Positions 52,298 to 60,415 of a DNA stretch of 64,000 bases are shown one piece after another. Every line of letters begins with the position of its first letter. Position 1 is the stretch's first letter. The translations under genes were made by a program, and so were the position numbers. The stretch spans positions 59,234 through 123,233 of the forward strand of contig CANQUI010000001.1 of the NCBI GenBank assembly GCA_947626995.1, written 5' to 3'. The stretch is from an uncultured Eisenbergiella sp. Its GTDB lineage: Bacteria > Bacillota > Clostridia > Lachnospirales > Lachnospiraceae. The notes beneath the pieces are model-generated. The model had not been told where the DNA came from. It did no database searches and saw nothing but the letters and a program-made list of their open reading frames with translations.

Positions 52298-52349
52298 ATA
52301 AACGAGTGTGTATCGGATGGATTCTGAAGAAGAAAAGGAACAGGATAAA

Positions 52350-53132
52350 ATGAAAGTCGTAATCTTAGCCGGCGGGTTCGGCACACGGATCTCAGAGGAA
52401 TCTCAGTTTAAGCCAAAGCCGATGGTGGAGCTGGGCGGCAAGCCGATTCTGTGGCATATCATGAAGCTGTACAGCCATTACGGGTTTCATGAGTTTGTGA
52501 TCTGCGCCGGGTATAAGCAGCATGTCATCAAAGAGTATTTTGCCAATTATTACCTGCATACATCGGATATCACGTATGATTTCACCGACGGCCGGGGAGA
52601 GATGATCGTGCATCACAGCACGCCCGAGCCGTGGAAGGTGACTATTGTGGATACGGGGCTGCACACGCAGACCGGCGGCCGGGTCAGGCGGGTCCGCGAT
52701 TATCTTGACGGGGAGCCTTTTTTGCTGACGTACGGAGACGGGATCGCGGATCTGGACATCGGCAGGCTGGTGGCGTTCCATCAGTCCCATGGCAAAACCA
52801 TCACCATGTCCGCTTACAATGCCGGCCAGCGTTTCGGCGTGCTGGATATCGGAAAGGACGGACAGATCCGGGAATTTCGGGAGAAGACGCAGGGAGACGG
52901 CAACATGATCAACATCGGGTTTATGGTCTGTCAGCCGGAATTTATTGATTATATCGACGGGGACGACACGGTGCTGGAGCGCGAGCCCATGGAGCGGGCC
53001 GCCGCAGACGGCGAACTCATGGCGTATAAGCATGAAGGCTTCTGGCAGTGTATGGATACCCTGCGCGAAAAAGAACAGTTGGAAAAGCTCTGGAATACCG
53101 GGCGGGCGCCCTGGAAAGTATGGGAGGACTGA
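52350..53132 (+). CDS. rfbF: glucose-1-phosphate cytidylyltransferase
   Basis: 260 residues from ATG 52350; the ORF-track start at 52308 is close to the promoter and less likely. LAGGFGTRISEESQFKPKPM is the exact nucleotidyltransferase motif of RfbF, followed by YSHYGFHEFVICAGYK, TYGDGIADLD and EGFWQCMDTLREKEQLEKLW. Length fits RfbF (about 257). It makes CDP-glucose from CTP and glucose 1-phosphate. The next gene encodes CDP-glucose 4,6-dehydratase, with a TGATG overlap, which confirms the role. Confidence 0.95.
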   Translation: MKVVILAGGFGTRISEESQFKPKPMVELGGKPILWHIMKLYSHYGFHEFVICAGYKQHVIKEYFANYYLHTSDITYDFTDGRGEMIVHHSTPEPWKVTIVDTGLHTQTGGRVRRVRDYLDGEPFLLTYGDGIADLDIGRLVAFHQSHGKTITMSAYNAGQRFGVLDIGKDGQIREFREKTQGDGNMINIGFMVCQPEFIDYIDGDDTVLEREPMERAAADGELMAYKHEGFWQCMDTLREKEQLEKLWNTGRAPWKVWED

Positions 53133-54199
53133 TGGGAACGGCGGATTTGGAATTTTTCAGGGGAAAGCGGATATTTGTGACCGGGCATACCGGTTTTAAG
53201 GGATCCTGGCTGTGCCGGATCCTGACGAACGCGGGCGCTTTGGTCACCGGATACAGCCTTGCGCCGCCGGAAGAGGACAATCTGTATTGTCTGGCCGGTC
53301 TGGAGACAAGAATGTCCTCTGTGATCGGCGACGTACGGGACTTTGCTTCCCTGAAAACGGCTTTCGACGCCAGCCGTCCGCAGATCGTTCTCCATCTTGC
53401 CGCGCAGCCCATCGTCCGGGACAGTTACCGGGACCCCGCCTATACTTACGGGGTCAACGTCATGGGAACGGTGAATCTGCTGGAGTGCGTCCGTCAGAGT
53501 TCCTGTGTGCGCAGCTTTTTAAACGTCACCACCGATAAAGTATATCTGAACGACGAACGGCAGGCAGGATACCGGGAGGAGGATCCGCTGGACGGCTACG
53601 ATCCGTATTCCAATTCCAAATCCTGTGCGGAGCTGATTACGCACAGTTACCAGAAAAGCTTTTTTACCGCCTCCGGACCGGCCGTTTCCACCGCGCGGGC
53701 GGGAAACGTCATCGGCGGCGGGGACTTTGCCCACGACCGTATCCTGCCCGACTGTGTCCGTGCGGCCAGGGCCGGCCGGCCCGTGATGGTGCGCAATCCC
53801 CATTCCATCCGTCCTTATCAGCATGTGCTGGAGCCGCTGTTTGCGTATCTGCTGATCGCCCGACGGCAGTATGAGGATCCGTCCCTGGCCGGCTGGTACA
53901 ACGTGGGTCCCGACGAATGTGACTGTATCACCACAGGGGAACTGGTGGATCTGTTCTGCCGCTTCTGGAAGGACGGCGCGTCCCGGTGCGACCGGGCCCA
54001 GGAAGGCGCTCCCCATGAGGCGAATTCTCTCAGGCTGGACTGCGCCCGGATCAAATCCGTTTTCGGCTGGGCGCCCCGGTGGCATATTGATGAGGCCGTA
54101 CAAAAGACGGTGGAGTGGGAAAAGGTGAGAAACGCCGGAGGAGACGTGGCCGCCGAAATGGACCGGCAGATCGTTGCATACGGAAAGGAGACGGCATGA
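53132..54199 (+). CDS. rfbG: CDP-glucose 4,6-dehydratase
   Basis: 355 residues from ATG 53132, overlapping the rfbF stop; GGAGG lies four bases upstream. RIFVTGHTGFKGSWLCRIL, HLAAQPIVRDSYRDPAYTYGVNVMGTVNLLE, VTTDKVYLN, YDPYSNSKSCAELI (Y-x3-K), ARAGNVIGGGDFAHDRILPD and RPYQHVLEPLFAYLLI are all hallmark RfbG sequences. It yields CDP-4-keto-6-deoxy-D-glucose. The downstream SDR would process this further. Length and motif order leave little doubt. Confidence 0.95.
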   Translation: MGTADLEFFRGKRIFVTGHTGFKGSWLCRILTNAGALVTGYSLAPPEEDNLYCLAGLETRMSSVIGDVRDFASLKTAFDASRPQIVLHLAAQPIVRDSYRDPAYTYGVNVMGTVNLLECVRQSSCVRSFLNVTTDKVYLNDERQAGYREEDPLDGYDPYSNSKSCAELITHSYQKSFFTASGPAVSTARAGNVIGGGDFAHDRILPDCVRAARAGRPVMVRNPHSIRPYQHVLEPLFAYLLIARRQYEDPSLAGWYNVGPDECDCITTGELVDLFCRFWKDGASRCDRAQEGAPHEANSLRLDCARIKSVFGWAPRWHIDEAVQKTVEWEKVRNAGGDVAAEMDRQIVAYGKETA

Positions 54200-55122
54200 G
54201 AACAGCCATTGTTTCCGGGGCCAACGGCTTTGTGGGAAGCGCGCTGGTACGGGAGCTTTTAAAGGAAAATTATGGCGTTATCGCGCTGGATCAGGAAGGG
54301 CACTGTGAGAATCTTCCCGACGATGCGCGCCTTGTTTTTGTCCCCTGCGATCTTTCCGAAACGGCGCGGCTGCCGGACAGGATCGCGGCAGCGGAATACG
54401 ACTTCTTCTTCCATTTTGCCTGGGTGGGGAGCGCGGGGCCAAAAAGGGCCGATACCGCGGTTCAGCTGCAGAATGCGCAGTGGACGGTGGACGCCCTGCG
54501 GGCAGCCAAAAAGCTGGGCTGCCGGCGTTTTCTGTGCGCCGGGAGCATCATGGAGCAGGAGGCGATGGCGGCGGCCTGGACGCAGGGCAACAGACCCGGT
54601 CCGGGATATATTTACGGCGGCGGGAAACTGATTGCGCACATGATGTGTATGTCCGTGGCGGCCCAGATCGGTATCGACCTGGTCTGGCCGCAGATCACCA
54701 ACGCCTACGGCGTGGGGGAAAGAAGCCCCCGTCTGGTAAACACCACGCTGCAAAAGTGCATCCGTGGGCAGATCCCTTCCTTTACCGCCGGCACGCAGAA
54801 TTATGATTTTGTTTATATCGACGATGTGGCCCGCGCCTTTTTACAGATCGCCCAAAAAGGCAAGCCCTTTCATTCCTATCTGATCGGCAGCGGACAAGCC
54901 CGCCCGCTGCGGGAATTTCTGCTGGAAATGAAGGAAGCCGTGGCGCCGGATCTGGATTTTTCTTTCGGAAGCGTCCCGTTTACGGGCATCAGCCTTCCCA
55001 GGGAAGTGTTTGATACGTCCGCTACGGAGGAAGACACGGGCTTTCGGGCCGGGATCGGGTTTGCCGATGGCTGCCGGCGGACGATGGCGTGGCTGAAGAC
55101 GCTGGAAGGAGAACAGACATGA
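54196..55122 (+). CDS. NAD-dependent SDR, probable CDP-4-keto-6-deoxyhexose reductase/epimerase
   Basis: 308 residues from ATG 54196 (ATGA overlap; AAAGGAG five bases upstream). SGANGFVGSALVRELL is the Rossmann motif and YIYGGGKLIAHMMC the Y-x3-K site; QNYDFVYIDDVARAFLQIA is the extended-SDR C-terminal motif. Its place after rfbF-rfbG suggests it reduces the 4-keto group of CDP-4-keto-6-deoxyglucose, or of a derivative. The 3-dehydrase (RfbH/DdhC) needed for 3,6-dideoxy sugars is not in the window, so the product may be a plain 6-deoxyhexose. This is inference. Confidence 0.8.
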   Translation: MRTAIVSGANGFVGSALVRELLKENYGVIALDQEGHCENLPDDARLVFVPCDLSETARLPDRIAAAEYDFFFHFAWVGSAGPKRADTAVQLQNAQWTVDALRAAKKLGCRRFLCAGSIMEQEAMAAAWTQGNRPGPGYIYGGGKLIAHMMCMSVAAQIGIDLVWPQITNAYGVGERSPRLVNTTLQKCIRGQIPSFTAGTQNYDFVYIDDVARAFLQIAQKGKPFHSYLIGSGQARPLREFLLEMKEAVAPDLDFSFGSVPFTGISLPREVFDTSATEEDTGFRAGIGFADGCRRTMAWLKTLEGEQT

Positions 55123-55148
55123 ACGTCTGGGGAAAATGAGAGGCTGCT

Positions 55149-56009
55149 ATGGTAATTGTTGGGATGTCGGGAGGTCTGGGGAACCAGATGTTCCAATTCG
55201 CGCTTTATGAGAAACTGAGACATTTGGGAAAGGACGTATATTTGGATCGCAGTGCATTTGAAACAGGATGGAGTCCCTGCGATTTTGCACTGGACCCGTT
55301 TGGGATATCCTATCGCACCGCTGAAAAGAAAGACGTTTACAGATTGTCGGAACGTTCCTTCCATCCTGCCGATAAGCTCCGGCGCAGGCTGTTCGGAGCC
55401 AGAAAGAGCTATTATACGGAAGATATCCCCAAAGGGTATCAGCCGGAGATCCTGTCAATGGAAAATGTGTATCTGGACGGTTATTGGCAATGCGAAAAAT
55501 ACTTTCTGGATATCAGAGATGAGATTGTGAGGGATTTTTCTTTTCCGGGTGCGGTCAGCGCATCGGCGAAAGCGTGGGAAAAGCGGATCGACAGCGGGCT
55601 TTCGGTCAGCGTCCATATACGAAGAGGGGATTATCTTACCCCCGGCAATGCCAGGGTCTACGGAGGGATCTGTACGCTCGCATACTATAGGAAAGCGATG
55701 GAATGGTGCCGTCGGAAGTTTGACGCGCCGGTCTTTTATATTTTTACAAACGACGGTCCCTGGTGCGAGTCAAATTTTTCCGACGCGGATATCAGGATCA
55801 TCCCGCAGCAGGAGGGACGCGGGGACTATGAGGATATGTACCTGATGACCCGTTGTGCCCATCATATTGTTGCGAACAGCAGTTTTAGCTGGTGGGGTGC
55901 ATGGTTGGGGCAAAACCCGGGGAAATGCGTATTGGCTCCCGAAAGGTGGTTTGCACATCTTCCGGTTTCCGATGCGATATGCGATACATGGATACGGGTG
56001 GCCGGCTAG
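55149..56009 (+). CDS. GT11 alpha-1,2-fucosyltransferase-like protein
   Basis: 286 residues, a full and typical GT11 protein. MSGGLGNQMFQFALYEKLRHLG, YLDGYWQCEKYF, SVHIRRGDYLTPGN and VANSSFSWWGAWLGQNPGK are all present. It is cytoplasmic and uses a GDP-6-deoxysugar, normally GDP-fucose. Compared with the 19708 gene it lacks the Ser/Asn-rich insert and so serves as the reference length. It follows the CDP-sugar genes by 26 bases. Confidence 0.92.
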   Translation: MVIVGMSGGLGNQMFQFALYEKLRHLGKDVYLDRSAFETGWSPCDFALDPFGISYRTAEKKDVYRLSERSFHPADKLRRRLFGARKSYYTEDIPKGYQPEILSMENVYLDGYWQCEKYFLDIRDEIVRDFSFPGAVSASAKAWEKRIDSGLSVSVHIRRGDYLTPGNARVYGGICTLAYYRKAMEWCRRKFDAPVFYIFTNDGPWCESNFSDADIRIIPQQEGRGDYEDMYLMTRCAHHIVANSSFSWWGAWLGQNPGKCVLAPERWFAHLPVSDAICDTWIRVAG

Positions 56010-56016
56010 AAAAATG

Positions 56017-56045
56017 TTGCGAAACAGAAGGGCGCATTTTATAAT
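56017..56045 (+). promoter_or_regulatory. candidate promoter, TTGCGA-17-TATAAT
   Basis: TTGCGA, 17 bases, TATAAT, in the 101-base gap ahead of the second ABC exporter, ending about 65 bases before its ATG. It marks the start of a more A/T-rich block of genes. Confidence 0.6.
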
Positions 56046-56110
56046 ATTTGATGCAAATCATTATAAGGGAATGTTCTTTTATAAGGATATTGAAAGGATA
56101 CGGGAGATAG

Positions 56111-57862
56111 ATGCTATACAAATTCAACTATGTTCTCAAAAAAAAGGAGAAGATCAAATTATTGGTATTGACAGTGATGATGCTGATCGGAAGCGCATTG
56201 GAATTGCTGGCAGTTGCCGTATTTGAGCCTTTTACAAAGGTACTGATGCAAACGCCTATTAACCCTGATGACCATCTTCTGCTTTTTATATTTGATTATT
56301 TTCACTTTTCAGGAATAGAGGGATATTTGATTTTTTTTGCAGCGGTCATCGGTGTTGTTTATCTGATTAAGAATGTATACCTGGGGATACTGCAGAATGC
56401 GATTCTTTCATTCTCTTATAAGATGAGGATGGATCTTGCGGTGAAATTGCTCGTAACGTATATGAATGAACCATATACGTTTCATCTTTCTAAAAATATA
56501 GCGGAAATGCAAAGAAGCCTGCAGACGGATACCACCCAGTTCATGATGTTCGTTAATTCCATTCTTCAGATGATGGTTGAAGTGGCAGTCTGTATCGTAC
56601 TTGGCCTGTATTTGTTCCATACAAGCCATTCGATTACTTTGATTATTGTTGGCCTTTTATTATTCTGCGTGGGGATATTCGGCATGGTATCCAAAAAGGT
56701 GTCCTATCGTATCGGACAGCAGAATGAGGCCTATAATGCCAAGCTTTTCCAATGGATCAACCAGTCGCTGAGTGGGATCAAAGAAGTTAAAATATTGCAG
56801 AGAGAGAATTACTTTATCGATGCATACAGTTCCAACTATAAGAAATTGATCAAAGGGGCCAAACTGAACGAATTGCTGGCTGCGATTCCCAAATATATTA
56901 TCGAATCCGTATGTATGATCGGGCTTTTGGCAGCAATTGTCATAAAACTTTTGTTTGGACATGGGGAACTGTCAACGTTTATTCCGCAGCTTACGGCCTT
57001 TGCGATCTCGGCGATCCGCCTGCTGCCTTCTGTGGGAAAGATTAATGCGTATCTCAACAACATTATGTACAGCAGAGCATCCCTGGATATGATTTACGAT
57101 GATCTAAAGGAGATAGAGGGGAACCAGCCCATCTGCAAAAAACCAAAAGATACGGGCTTACAGGAGTGGCAATTACGTGAAGGAATTTATTTGGAAAATG
57201 TCTCTTATCACTATCCTGATACAGAAATTGAGGTATTACAACACATAAATTTATTCATTCCAAAAGGAAAAGCGGTAGCCCTGATCGGAGCGTCAGGCGC
57301 CGGGAAAACCACATTGGCGGATATCATCCTTGGCCTGCTTCCGCCTGTAGAGGGCAGGATATTGATGGATGATAAAAATATTTATGATAATCTGGAGATA
57401 TGGAGGAAAAAATTGGGGTATATTCCTCAGAATATTTATTTATCTGACGATACGATCAGAAACAACATTGCTTTTGGAGTCCGCGAGGAAGAGATTGACG
57501 ATCGGGCAATCTGGAACGCTTTGGAAAAAGCCCAGCTCAAAAAATTTGTGGAGGAACTGGAAAACGGTCTGGATACCTATGTGGGAGACCGGGGAGTGCG
57601 ATTATCAGGGGGTCAGCGTCAGAGGATCGGAATCGCGAGGGCCTTGTATCATGATCCGGAAGTGATCGTTTTGGATGAGGCTACCTCAGCCTTGGATAAC
57701 GAAACGGAAACTGCGGTGATGGAATCTATAGAAAATCTGCATGGTATGAAGACAATGATCATGATTGCGCACAGATTGACTACAATAAAAAAGGCTGATC
57801 TGTTTTATGAGGTTTCAAATGGAACTTTGGTGAAAAGAGACAGAACAGATATTTTTCAGTGA
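56111..57862 (+). CDS. ABC exporter, PglK/MsbA-like lipid-linked oligosaccharide flippase
   Basis: 583 residues, membrane domain then NBD. Walker A GASGAGKTT near residue 393, signature LSGGQRQRIGIARAL near 500, Walker B VIVLDEATSALD and H-loop MIAHRL. Its N-terminal half (LIGSALELLAVAVFEPF) and the KEVKILQRENYF coupling segment resemble the 608 protein, so the window carries two related exporters. DNA is clearly more A/T rich than in the 608 gene, suggesting separate origins. Likely flips a lipid-linked saccharide made by the neighbouring enzymes; the substrate is inferred. Confidence 0.9.
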   Translation: MLYKFNYVLKKKEKIKLLVLTVMMLIGSALELLAVAVFEPFTKVLMQTPINPDDHLLLFIFDYFHFSGIEGYLIFFAAVIGVVYLIKNVYLGILQNAILSFSYKMRMDLAVKLLVTYMNEPYTFHLSKNIAEMQRSLQTDTTQFMMFVNSILQMMVEVAVCIVLGLYLFHTSHSITLIIVGLLLFCVGIFGMVSKKVSYRIGQQNEAYNAKLFQWINQSLSGIKEVKILQRENYFIDAYSSNYKKLIKGAKLNELLAAIPKYIIESVCMIGLLAAIVIKLLFGHGELSTFIPQLTAFAISAIRLLPSVGKINAYLNNIMYSRASLDMIYDDLKEIEGNQPICKKPKDTGLQEWQLREGIYLENVSYHYPDTEIEVLQHINLFIPKGKAVALIGASGAGKTTLADIILGLLPPVEGRILMDDKNIYDNLEIWRKKLGYIPQNIYLSDDTIRNNIAFGVREEEIDDRAIWNALEKAQLKKFVEELENGLDTYVGDRGVRLSGGQRQRIGIARALYHDPEVIVLDEATSALDNETETAVMESIENLHGMKTMIMIAHRLTTIKKADLFYEVSNGTLVKRDRTDIFQ

Positions 57863-57902
57863 AGGGGATAAGGCTTTAGAAAGGTGTGGAGAAAGAAGAA
57901 AA

Positions 57903-58478
57903 ATGACAAGTCGGTGGAAATTTCAGGAAACACAGATCGCAGGACTTTTTGAAATTGATTTTTTCCGGGCTGACGATGTGAGAGGTTCTTTTGTCAAGGA
58001 CTATTCCAAAGAAGTCTTTGAAAATAACGGAATCCGGCATGATCTAAAGGAAGTATTTTATACAATCAGCCATAAAGGGGTGATACGGGCCCTGCATTTT
58101 CAACGCGTCAAACAACAGTCGAAGCTGGTGCGGTGCGTTTCGGGTCATGTGTGGGATGTGGTGGTGGATCTGCGTAAGGACAGTCCGACCCATAAAAGCT
58201 GGGTCGCCTTTGAGTTATACGGGGAAAAGACCAAAGAAATTCTGATACCGGCAGGCTGCGCTCACGGGTATCTGGTGCTGGAGGATTCTGTTGTTTCCTA
58301 TAAATGTTCAGAATTGTTTTTTGCACAGTACGATGACGGAATTCTTTGGGATGATCCGGATATCGGGATAGAGTGGCCGTTAGAGCGGGTCGGCGGACGC
58401 GATAAGATCATACTCGCGCCAAAAGACCAGTCATTACAAACCTACCGAGAATTTATGGAGGCATATGGCGGATTTTAA
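57903..58478 (+). CDS. RmlC-like nucleotide-sugar 3,5-epimerase family protein
   Basis: 191 residues of the cupin-fold RmlC family. GSFVKDYSKEVFENNGI, the catalytic-His stretch VIRALHFQRVKQQSKLVR, SGHVWDVVVDLRKDSPTHKSW, IPAGCAHGYLVLEDS and WDDPDIGIEWPL match closely. The usual Tyr-Tyr after the KxT/S-D/E motif is FF here (SELFFAQYDD). No RmlA/B/D genes are near, so the substrate is probably not dTDP-linked; the CDP-4-keto-6-deoxyglucose of this operon or a GDP-4-keto-heptose is more plausible. An rfbC symbol would over-specify. Confidence 0.85.
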   Translation: MTSRWKFQETQIAGLFEIDFFRADDVRGSFVKDYSKEVFENNGIRHDLKEVFYTISHKGVIRALHFQRVKQQSKLVRCVSGHVWDVVVDLRKDSPTHKSWVAFELYGEKTKEILIPAGCAHGYLVLEDSVVSYKCSELFFAQYDDGILWDDPDIGIEWPLERVGGRDKIILAPKDQSLQTYREFMEAYGGF

Positions 58479-58499
58479 AAACCGGGAAGGGTATCAGGG

Positions 58500-59453
58500 A
58501 TGAAGACGATTACGGTGGTAGTGCCGACTTATAATGAAGAGGCGAATATCATGAAGCTCTATCAGCGGACGAAAAAGGTGTTTGCCGAGCAGTTGCCTGA
58601 TTATATTTGCAATATTCAGTTTATTGATAACGCCTCCAAAGATGGGACGAGGGCATTGATCCGGGAACTTTGCAGGAAGGATAAAACCGTTACGGCTATT
58701 TTCAATGCCACAAACTTCGGGTTTGTGCGTTCTCAGTTTTATGGCCTTTCTCAGGCCATGGGAGATTGCGCCATAATGCTCTGCGCCGATATGCAGGATC
58801 CGCCGGAAGTGATTCCACAGTTTGTGAAAGAATGGGAAAACGGTTATAAAATTGTGGTGGGGATTAAAAATAAGAGCCGGGAGAATCCGTTTATTTACCA
58901 TGCGCGGGGATTATATTATAAACTGATTCGCAAAATTGCCAATATTGATCATATCAACCAGTTTGACGGCTTTGGTTTGTATGATAAAGCATTTATCAAT
59001 GTTTTGAAGGATATGCGCGATCCGCTGCCCTATCTGCGGGGGATTGTTTCAGAACTGGGATTTGAACGGAAAGAGATTCTCTACATGCAGGATCGGCGCA
59101 GGGATGGAAAAAGTAAAGAACTTCATTTTTTGTCGTTATATGATCTTTCCATGCTGGGGATTACCAGTTATTCGAAAGTCCTGATGCATATCTGTACTCT
59201 GTTGGGGGCATTTGTTTCCGGCTGTTCCATGCTTGTGGCGATCTATGTATTGATCAAGAAACTTTTCTTTTGGGATTTGTATGAAATGGGAGGTGCGGCT
59301 GTTCAGGTGGGGATCTTCTTTTTGGGTTCTCTGCAGTTGTTTTTTATCGGGTTTATCGGAGAATATATTGTCAATATGAATATCCGAATTATGCAGCATC
59401 CGATGGTGGTAGAAGAAGAAAGGATCAATTTCGGTACAGAGAAAGGGAAATAA
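58500..59453 (+). CDS. GtrB/ArnC-like undecaprenyl-phosphate glycosyltransferase
   Basis: 317 residues. VVVPTYNEEANIMKLYQR, FIDNASKDGTRALI and the diagnostic CADMQDPPEVIPQFV are those of polyprenyl-phosphate glycosyltransferases (GtrB, ArnC, DPM1 type I). Two C-terminal helices (near residues 225-250 and 265-290) end in EYIVNMNIRIM, as in GtrB. It loads one sugar onto Und-P, which is flipped and used by GtrII/GT-C transferases such as those at 28048, 36213, 47474 and 49794. It starts 21 bases after the RmlC-like gene. Confidence 0.92.
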   Translation: MKTITVVVPTYNEEANIMKLYQRTKKVFAEQLPDYICNIQFIDNASKDGTRALIRELCRKDKTVTAIFNATNFGFVRSQFYGLSQAMGDCAIMLCADMQDPPEVIPQFVKEWENGYKIVVGIKNKSRENPFIYHARGLYYKLIRKIANIDHINQFDGFGLYDKAFINVLKDMRDPLPYLRGIVSELGFERKEILYMQDRRRDGKSKELHFLSLYDLSMLGITSYSKVLMHICTLLGAFVSGCSMLVAIYVLIKKLFFWDLYEMGGAAVQVGIFFLGSLQLFFIGFIGEYIVNMNIRIMQHPMVVEEERINFGTEKGK

Positions 59454-59458
59454 TAAAA

Positions 59459-60415
59459 ATGTCGGTTATCAGTATGCTGGTGAAAGCAAGGGATAAGATT
59501 CGCAATTATCCTAAAATTATTAAAAAAAGAAGCCGCAAATATACATTTGAGGATCGGAGGAAAAACAGCGCGCATTTGATATATGTTTTGTCAGGGTATA
59601 AGGCCGAATTATGGACGAATGTATTTGGAAGATTGCGCGAGGCCGCACCGGAGGAATATGATTTTTGTATTGTTTCGGCCGGAAAATACGTTAAAGAACT
59701 ATCGGAACTCGCAGCGAATAACGGTTGGTCTTATCTGGCGACAGTCGCCAATAATGTGCCGTATATACAAAATCTGGTTATAGAATTGCATCCAAATGCC
59801 CGATATATCTGGAAATTTGATGAAGATATGTATATTTATCGTGATTATTTCAAAGATATGTTCCTGACCTATCAAAAGGCAAATGACGAGCTCAATTATC
59901 GGATATGTTTTACCGCTCCGCTGATTCCGATAAATAGTTATGGGTTTGTGAAGTTTTTAAAAGAGATTGGTAAACTGGAAGAATATGAAAATATTTTTTT
60001 GGGAGGGCATAAAGCGGTTATTGGAGATTCAAAAGGGAAATATAGCGGCGTCTTATGGACCGCGGACGCGCAAAAATATATCTGGGATGTTACCGGGAAT
60101 TTTGATGATATGGCCCGGAAAATCCAAAAAAACCAGATAGGTTATACAATTTGCCCGGTAAGATTCAGTATAGGCGCTATCATGTTTAGGAGAGATATGT
60201 GGAAGGAAATGGAGGGATTTTCGGAAACATATGCGCATCATTACAATGATGGCGAGGATGAAGTTACGATAAATCTGAATTGTATGAAGAATGCAAGAGT
60301 TATCGTGTGTTGCGATAATGTACTTGCCGCGCATTTTTCGTTTGGAGGAGTTTATGACGCCGTATTGGAACATTTAAGAAAACAGAATTATCTGGAGAGA
60401 AAAAATGGAGTGTAA
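59459..60415 (+). CDS. putative GT-A glycosyltransferase, family not recognised
   Basis: 318 residues, no membrane segment. HLIYVLSGYKAELWTNVFGRL starts the fold, YIWKFDEDMYIYRDYFKDMF holds an acidic FDEDMY site like a metal-binding DxD, and YNDGEDEVTINLNC near the C-terminus may carry the catalytic acid. I do not recognise a CAZy family with confidence. The DNA is A/T rich. It overlaps the GT10 gene by 11 bases, and its other neighbours are glycosyltransferases, so a role in sugar transfer is likely. Confidence 0.6.
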   Translation: MSVISMLVKARDKIRNYPKIIKKRSRKYTFEDRRKNSAHLIYVLSGYKAELWTNVFGRLREAAPEEYDFCIVSAGKYVKELSELAANNGWSYLATVANNVPYIQNLVIELHPNARYIWKFDEDMYIYRDYFKDMFLTYQKANDELNYRICFTAPLIPINSYGFVKFLKEIGKLEEYENIFLGGHKAVIGDSKGKYSGVLWTADAQKYIWDVTGNFDDMARKIQKNQIGYTICPVRFSIGAIMFRRDMWKEMEGFSETYAHHYNDGEDEVTINLNCMKNARVIVCCDNVLAAHFSFGGVYDAVLEHLRKQNYLERKNGV

